Shown here one piece after another: positions 60,038 through 64,000 of a DNA stretch of 64,000 nucleotides (position 1 is its first letter; every line of letters starts with the position of its first letter). Location of the stretch: positions 5,551-69,550 of the forward strand of contig CAWJNE010000026.1 in NCBI GenBank assembly GCA_963844175.1, in the 5' to 3' direction. Below the pieces are notes generated by a model. It was not told the origin of the DNA and did not search any database. It worked only from the letters and a program-made list of their open reading frames with translations. A program made the translations under genes and the position numbers. The DNA is from JALZMG01 sp963844175. GTDB taxonomy: Bacteria > Actinomycetota > Acidimicrobiia > Acidimicrobiales > Ilumatobacteraceae.

Positions 60038-60907
60038 TCAGGCGGTGCGACGGCGGCCGGCCAGGAGGGCGAGCGCGCCAGCGAGCAGCACAAGGACGGC
60101 GGCGCCGAGGAGGACGTCCGACGGCCCACCGGTCGACACCAAGTCGGGCTCTCCTCGCGGCGGTCCCTCCGGGCCCGGAGCGGTCGGGCACGACTGCGCG
60201 GGCGTGCCCGAGATGTCGTTGTCGGTGCCCGAGGGCGCCTCGTTGTCGTACAGCGCGCTGCCGCCGCACCGGTAGAAGATGCCTGCGTTGTAGATGCCGC
60301 CGCCATCGTTGTTGGCGGTGTTGTCGAAGACCGACGAGCCGACCAGCGTCAGCGTTCCGGCGTTGTAGATGCCACCGCCGTTGCCCGTGGCGTTGTTGTT
60401 GTAGACGAGGGAGCCGCTCAGCGTCAGCGTTCCTGCGTTGTAGATGCCCGCGCCGTCGGTGGCGTTGCTGATGAGCACGTCGACGGCTTCGAGGACGAGC
60501 GTGCCCCGATTGAGGATGCCGCCGCCCTGTTCGACGCTCGCGTCACCACCAGCGATCTGGAAGTCCTCGAAGGTGACGGCGGTCCCGGCGAGGACCGTGA
60601 AGACGGGTGTGCCGGAGTTGCCGTTGACGAGAGCGCCTTCCGTACCCACCCCCGTGATCGTGAGGTTCCGATCGATGGTGACGCTCTCGGTGGGGTTGCC
60701 GACGAGCTGAATCGTCTGGCAGCTTGCATCGTCCGCGGCCGATTGGATGGAGGGGTACGTCACGCCCGGGACCTCGCAGACGCCCACATCGGCCTGTCCT
60801 CGTCTCGTCGTCGTGGTCTGTGTGGCAAAGGTCGAAGGCGCGCCGGCGGCGACGATCGTCGCCGCCACCGGCACGGCCACCGCGACGAACAACATCATGC
60901 GCTTCAA
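60038..60907 (-). CDS. Secreted right-handed beta-helix protein with C-terminal membrane anchor
   Basis: A 289 aa protein: signal peptide (MMLFVAVAVPVAATIVAAG), then PGVTYPSIQSAADDASCQTIQLVGNPTESVTIDRNLTITGVG and repeats GGGIYNAGTLTLVGSSVFDNTAN that recur about every 22 residues, as in pectate-lyase-type beta-helices. A Pro-rich linker, one membrane helix (DVLLGAAVLVLLAGALALLA) and an RRRT tail end it. I infer a surface protein. The TTG at 60907 follows AGAGGTGG; an ATG at 60898 is also possible. Confidence 0.72.
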   Translation of the reverse strand: MKRMMLFVAVAVPVAATIVAAGAPSTFATQTTTTRRGQADVGVCEVPGVTYPSIQSAADDASCQTIQLVGNPTESVTIDRNLTITGVGTEGALVNGNSGTPVFTVLAGTAVTFEDFQIAGGDASVEQGGGILNRGTLVLEAVDVLISNATDGAGIYNAGTLTLSGSLVYNNNATGNGGGIYNAGTLTLVGSSVFDNTANNDGGGIYNAGIFYRCGGSALYDNEAPSGTDNDISGTPAQSCPTAPGPEGPPRGEPDLVSTGGPSDVLLGAAVLVLLAGALALLAGRRRTA

Positions 60908-61098
60908 CTCGCCACCTCTCGTTAGGACCAGGGGGTCACTCAAGCCCGCCGTCGGAGATACGGGGAATCAGTGTGATCGCTGCAATGACACTGCGCAAGC
61001 TGCAGGCGGGCGGCGCCACGGTCGCAGTGGCGGACGCGACTCCGCCGTCGAGGCGTTGGGTCGATGACGAGGCCGGCTCACGTGCAGAATGCGGTCTG

Positions 61099-61647
61099 AT
61101 GCCGACTCCTCGATTCTTCGTCATCGTGTCGGGTCCTCCGGCGAGCGGAAAGTCGACCCTCGCCCCCATCCTTGCTCTCCGCCTCGCCCTGCCCCTGCTG
61201 GCGAAGGACACGATCAAGGACGCCTTGATGACCTCGCTCGGCGTTGCCAATGTCGACGAGTCGCGGCGACTGGGACGCGCGTCGTTCGCCGTGCTCTACG
61301 CATTGGCGGAGGCTTCGTCGGTGGGCGCTGTCCTGGAGAGCGTGTTCTCCAGGAGTGTTGCTTCCGTCGAGCTTGGACGACTTCCGGGAGCGGTCGTCGA
61401 AGTGTTCTGCCGCTGCGACCGTGGCCTTGTCCAGCGACGCCACCAGGAGCGTGCGGCGACCCGACATGTCGGACACTTCGACACGCAGCGAGCGGCTGAC
61501 GAGCTGTGGAACGACGAGATTTCCCAGCCGGTCGCAGGAGGCTGGCCCGTGATCGAGGTCGACACCAGCGTGTCAACCGACTACGAGCGCCTCGTCCGCA
61601 ATGTCCAGACGGCGATGAGCGACGCGTCCGACAACGAACGGGCATAA
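61099..61647 (+). CDS. P-loop AAA/kinase-fold protein
   Basis: A 182 aa protein with the Walker A GPPASGKSTLAPILA at residues about 12-26, LLAKDTIKDALMTSLG after it, and RCDRGLVQRRHQERAATRHVGHFD with a basic lid. It resembles small zeta-toxin-like or nucleoside/chloramphenicol-type kinases. No antitoxin gene is next to it. The ATG at 61099 starts the fold. The phosphate acceptor is unknown. Confidence 0.78.
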   Translation: MPTPRFFVIVSGPPASGKSTLAPILALRLALPLLAKDTIKDALMTSLGVANVDESRRLGRASFAVLYALAEASSVGAVLESVFSRSVASVELGRLPGAVVEVFCRCDRGLVQRRHQERAATRHVGHFDTQRAADELWNDEISQPVAGGWPVIEVDTSVSTDYERLVRNVQTAMSDASDNERA

Positions 61648-61711
61648 GACCGGTGCGCTTTCGTACCGGCCCCACCGGCGGTGGCCGAAGGCCACTCATC
61701 GGTGTCCTGGG

Positions 61712-62200
61712 TCAGGCGACTCCAAGATGGCGCGCCAGCTTCTGCATCGTCTGGAGACCGAGCTCGACGGCACCGAAGCCGATCCCGGCGTCTCGCTGCT
61801 CGACCGTCGGATGGAGCTGCCGAAGCGTCAGGACCGTCTTTCCGTCGGCCTGCTCGTCGAAGCTCACCGTCACTCGGAAGCGTGCCGGGTCGTCGTCGAT
61901 GTCGGACCCGTGATCCATGACGAGCCGCTCGCTCGGAACGATCTCGAGGTAGTCGAATCGATTCGTGTAGAGGGTGCCGTCGCCGGAGATCATGTCGAAG
62001 CGGGCTCGTCCCCCGTTGCGAACGTCCATCTCTCGGACGGTGCAGGTGAACCCGTCCGGGCCGAACCATTGACAGAAGGCGTCGGCGTCGGTCCACGCGG
62101 CGAACACGGCGGCGCGTGGAGCATCAAGGACGCGAACGAGGACGATCTCACGGTCGAGCGCCCACGTGGTCGCGTCGGTGGTTGTCGGGGTCGTGGTCAT
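61712..62200 (-). CDS. AHSA1/SRPBCC-family protein
   Basis: A 162 aa protein: LVRVLDAPRAAVFAAWTDADAFCQWFGPDGFTCTVREMDVRNGGRARFDM, VPSERLVMDHGSD and a final LHPTVEQRDAGIGFGAVELGLQTMQKLARHL. This is the activator-of-Hsp90-type START fold common in bacterial stress pairs. Its ATG overlaps the ArsR stop by 4 bp, so it is co-translated with the regulator, an arrangement seen in many actinobacteria. Confidence 0.85.
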   Translation of the reverse strand: MTTTPTTTDATTWALDREIVLVRVLDAPRAAVFAAWTDADAFCQWFGPDGFTCTVREMDVRNGGRARFDMISGDGTLYTNRFDYLEIVPSERLVMDHGSDIDDDPARFRVTVSFDEQADGKTVLTLRQLHPTVEQRDAGIGFGAVELGLQTMQKLARHLGVA

Positions 62201-62562
62201 GGCTGCTCCAGTGTGGGTGGGGATGTGCTTCGGGTTGGCGTGTGCCGCAGGTGAGCATCGAGGCGGTCGAGGCGCTGCTCCCACGCAGCGCGGGTGTGCT
62301 CGGCCCAGGTGGCGATCTCCACCAACGGCTCGGGCCGCAGGCGACACGGCCGCCGCTGTCCATCTCGGCTCCGGCTGATCAGCCCGGCTTGCTCGAGGAC
62401 CTTCAGGTGACGGGAGACGGCGGGAAGGCTGATCGGGAAGGGTTCGGCCAGCTCGAGCACCGTTGCCTCACCGTCGGCCAGCCGGCGGACGATCGCCCGC
62501 CGCGTGGGATCCGACAGCGCGGCGAAGACGACGTCGAACCGATCGGTCGGCGCCAGCGTCAT
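62197..62562 (-). CDS. ArsR-family transcriptional regulator
   Basis: A 121 aa winged-helix regulator: FDVVFAALSDPTRRAIVRRLADGEATVLELAEPFPISLPAVSRHLKVLEQAGLISRSRDGQRRPCRLRPEPL. There is no metal-binding CxC motif, so it probably is not a metal sensor. It is the first gene of a pair with the AHSA1 gene and is read from a near-consensus promoter that carries a palindrome, suggesting self-repression. Confidence 0.88.
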   Translation of the reverse strand: MTLAPTDRFDVVFAALSDPTRRAIVRRLADGEATVLELAEPFPISLPAVSRHLKVLEQAGLISRSRDGQRRPCRLRPEPLVEIATWAEHTRAAWEQRLDRLDAHLRHTPTRSTSPPTLEQP

Positions 62563-62600
62563 CGCCGCGTTGCCTCGCCCAGATACTTCACAGATCAGTT

Positions 62601-62628
62601 ATTTAACAGAATCGACAATCTTTGTCAA
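62601..62628 (-). promoter_or_regulatory. Near-consensus promoter with operator-like palindrome for arsR-AHSA1
   Basis: On the minus strand TTGACA (62623-62628) is a perfect -35; TTAAAT (62601-62606) lies 16 bp away as the -10. GACAA-TCT-TTGTC (62614-62626) overlaps the -35 and is a likely operator. The region is strikingly AT-rich compared with its surroundings. Confidence 0.72.
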
Positions 62629-62716
62629 GGCGCGACCCGAACGTTCTGGGAAGAAACGTGCATCAGGGCGGGAGCTGGCGACTCTCGTCGTGTGACGCCT
62701 GATCGCGGAGGTCCAC

Positions 62717-63553
62717 ATGTCCACGTCGCTTCGCACGTTCGCCGCCCGAACCGTGCTGCTCGGCTCGATCTCGGTCGCCGGCGCAGCGAGCGCGGCGGGG
62801 GTCGGCATCGCCGCCGGCCCGAAGGACGACGGCCCGGACGAATGGGCTGCGGTGACGACGACGACGGAGCCGGCCGAGCGGGACTTCGTGCACGAGCTGC
62901 CGTGCGAGGGGCTCGATCACGGACTGCTCACCACGTACGTGTCGGCGTCGAACGAGATCCGGTTCGTCTACGCGGGCGACGACGTCGTCACGTGCGACGA
63001 GGTGATGGTCGTCAAGAGCTACGCCTCGCACGGACCCGAGATCGACAACCACCATGACCCGCTCGTCGACGAGATCGTGTTCCAGGTCTCCGCGCTCGAA
63101 GCTGCAGGCGCCGAGGGCATCACGGTCGCTCCGGCGCTCGACGAGTGCTGGGCCGGCGTCGAGGTCCATCGCGATGGCGACACGCTGGCATGGGATCACG
63201 TCTTCGGCGATGGGTGCGAGCTCGAGGTCACGTCGTCCTTCGGCGGCAGCCCGTTCACCACGGAGCTGCACGTCGTGCAGCAGTCCGGCAGCATCCAGCC
63301 GCCGCACATCTTCGAGCACGACTCTGACGACACCACCGTGCTCAGCGGCCTGCCCAACGGCACGTGGTACGTCGAGGTCTACGAGGGTGCGCTGGCCGGC
63401 ACGACGATGGCCGTCGACGGCGGCACGCCGTTGCTCACCGACATCGTCCAGGGAGTTCCCGACGGGTCCACGGTGCACATCGCCCACCCGGATCCTGGGC
63501 CGGCGGGTCGACCCCTCCCGATCCGTGACGCCTCGACGGTGACGGTCCGCTGA
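62717..63553 (+). CDS. Secreted hypothetical protein
   Basis: A 278 aa protein with a signal peptide (TVLLGSISVAGAASA), several Cys (ELPCEGL, VVTCDEVM, DECWAGV, DGCELEV) and a beta-rich body (FVYAGDDVV, GSIQPPHIFEHDSDDTTVLSGLPNGTWYVEVYEG). GGAGG is 4-5 nt before the ATG. No domain is recognised. The next 299 bp (63554-63852) hold no gene but contain the left non-coding end of an IS110 element. Confidence 0.65.
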   Translation: MSTSLRTFAARTVLLGSISVAGAASAAGVGIAAGPKDDGPDEWAAVTTTTEPAERDFVHELPCEGLDHGLLTTYVSASNEIRFVYAGDDVVTCDEVMVVKSYASHGPEIDNHHDPLVDEIVFQVSALEAAGAEGITVAPALDECWAGVEVHRDGDTLAWDHVFGDGCELEVTSSFGGSPFTTELHVVQQSGSIQPPHIFEHDSDDTTVLSGLPNGTWYVEVYEGALAGTTMAVDGGTPLLTDIVQGVPDGSTVHIAHPDPGPAGRPLPIRDASTVTVR

Positions 63554-63639
63554 CGAGACGGTCCACCGGAGGCGACGCCACCGGCATCTTCGCATCGGCG
63601 CCGGTCGGCATGCGCCTCGACCGCCGACCGTCTGATTGA

Positions 63640-63852
63640 TAGTGGACGTTGGCGTTGCGGATCTTCCGTACCGTCGTGAGATCCCGACGTCTGGCTCGCT
63701 AACCGTCTGCTGGTCGTACGCGACCTGGCTTCCGAACGAGGTGTCAGCGTCGGGTTCTCGCCGTGGTGTGGCTCGAAAGAGGCGCGAGCGCCGAACCCTG
63801 GAATCAGACATGCCCATCGCGGTCTCACCACTTGTCGAGCGGAGGAGCAGAG
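63640..63852 (+). ncRNA. Structured 5' non-coding end of an IS110-family element (candidate bridge RNA)
   Basis: The 200-odd bases before the transposase start hold several stems: CGTCG/CGACG (63672-63676 and 63685-63689), GGTCG-TACG-CGACC (63712-63725) and GCTCG/CGAGC (63771-63775 and 63785-63789). IS110-type elements encode a guide (bridge) RNA in this position. Boundaries and loops that contact target and donor cannot be fixed here; the other element end is outside the window. Confidence 0.4.
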
Positions 63853-63963
63853 ATGACTGTGATGATCGGGATCGACCCGCACAAGGGTTCGCACACTGCC
63901 GTGGCTGTGAACGACCGTGAGGAGCCGATCGCCACGGTGCGGGTGCGCTCGGCTGCCGATTGA
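63853..63963 (+). pseudogene. IS110-family transposase N-terminus, interrupted by TGA
   Basis: MTVMIGIDPHKGSHTAVAV begins the DEDD (RuvC-like) catalytic domain; its first Asp is in GIDPHK. GGAGGAG is 5 nt before the ATG. The frame meets a TGA at 63961-63963 after only 36 codons. The following codons in the same frame (ALGAAAFGLG) still resemble the transposase, so the copy appears broken, or the stop is an error. The rest lies beyond the window. Confidence 0.7.
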
Positions 63964-64000
63964 TCACCGGCGTTGGGTGCCGCCGCGTTCGGTCTCGGCC

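Noticed and set aside
59978..60925. Plus-strand 315-codon frame opposite the beta-helix gene
   Set aside because: Its Val/Asp/Arg-rich content mirrors the repeats on the other strand, where a signal peptide, repeats and an anchor are all present.

Overview
The window is high-GC chromosomal DNA with short intergenic gaps, many GTG starts and frequent 4-bp ATGA/GTGA stop-start overlaps. The backbone genes are actinobacterial: pdxS-pdxT-yebC-ruvCAB-queA-tgt-yajC-secD, a PimA-like mannosyltransferase, a PIM acyltransferase and a PgsA-type phosphatidyltransferase. Hydrolases, DUF3048, DUF3140, DUF2277, DUF1059 and Act-holin-X/DUF3618 membrane proteins fit a free-living actinomycete. I infer a deep branch such as Acidimicrobiia, but the window contains no rRNA to prove it. 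I recognised no tRNA, rRNA or CRISPR array.

Region 1 (1-16.0 kb) is mostly minus-strand housekeeping: secD (cut by the edge), yajC, tgt, queA, ruvBAC with a LexA-type box on the ruvC start, a membrane glycosyltransferase, a Bcp peroxiredoxin, yebC, pdxT, pdxS, a DUF3048 lipoprotein, htpX, lemA and a PimA-like glycosyltransferase. Two plus-strand hydrolases interrupt it.

Region 2 (16-24.4 kb) looks like an envelope and general-stress block: lipoprotein, two STAS proteins (one lacking the phosphorylatable Ser), a three-gene amphipathic/holin-X/DUF3618 operon, an FAD reductase, a GlsB-like protein, a SigB/SigF-type sigma factor and lipid-binding-fold proteins.

Region 3 (24.4-28.7 kb) is the most distinctive accessory locus. 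A Cupin_4/JmjC-like oxygenase is divergent from a tightly coupled operon made of a 55-residue Asp-rich repeat peptide, a PIG-L deacetylase, a SAM methyltransferase, a GT2 glycosyltransferase and an acyl-CoA-dehydrogenase-like protein. The product is unknown.

Region 4 (28.7-36 kb) holds small stress or unknown genes, a secreted matrixin-type protease, a solitary phage-tail-tube-like protein, lipoproteins, and a TetR gene divergent from an FAD monooxygenase/epoxide-hydrolase pair. A promoter with an operator over its -35 lies between them.

Region 5 (36.1-38.35 kb) is a decayed integrative element. A diverged 70-nt copy of the 3' end of the PIM acyltransferase gene marks its far end. Matching repeat pairs sit near both ends, and the inside carries an integrase fragment and a frameshifted secreted-protein gene. 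About 22 kb now separate pimA from patA-pgsA.

Region 6 (38.3-64 kb) contains patA, pgsA, a GH13 glucosidase, an RpiB-like isomerase, an ECF41-type sigma factor, a hemerythrin protein, a PE-POL LigD-like protein with a degenerate polymerase site, and several small enzymes. It also has an acyl-CoA-dehydrogenase-like/TetR pair, DUF2332, a solitary PD-(D/E)XK-like nuclease, homocysteine methyltransferase, a giant LuxR-type ATPase regulator, a frameshifted alpha/beta hydrolase, a beta-helix surface protein, a P-loop kinase, and an ArsR/AHSA1 pair with a near-consensus promoter. The right edge cuts an IS110-family element together with its structured 5' non-coding end.
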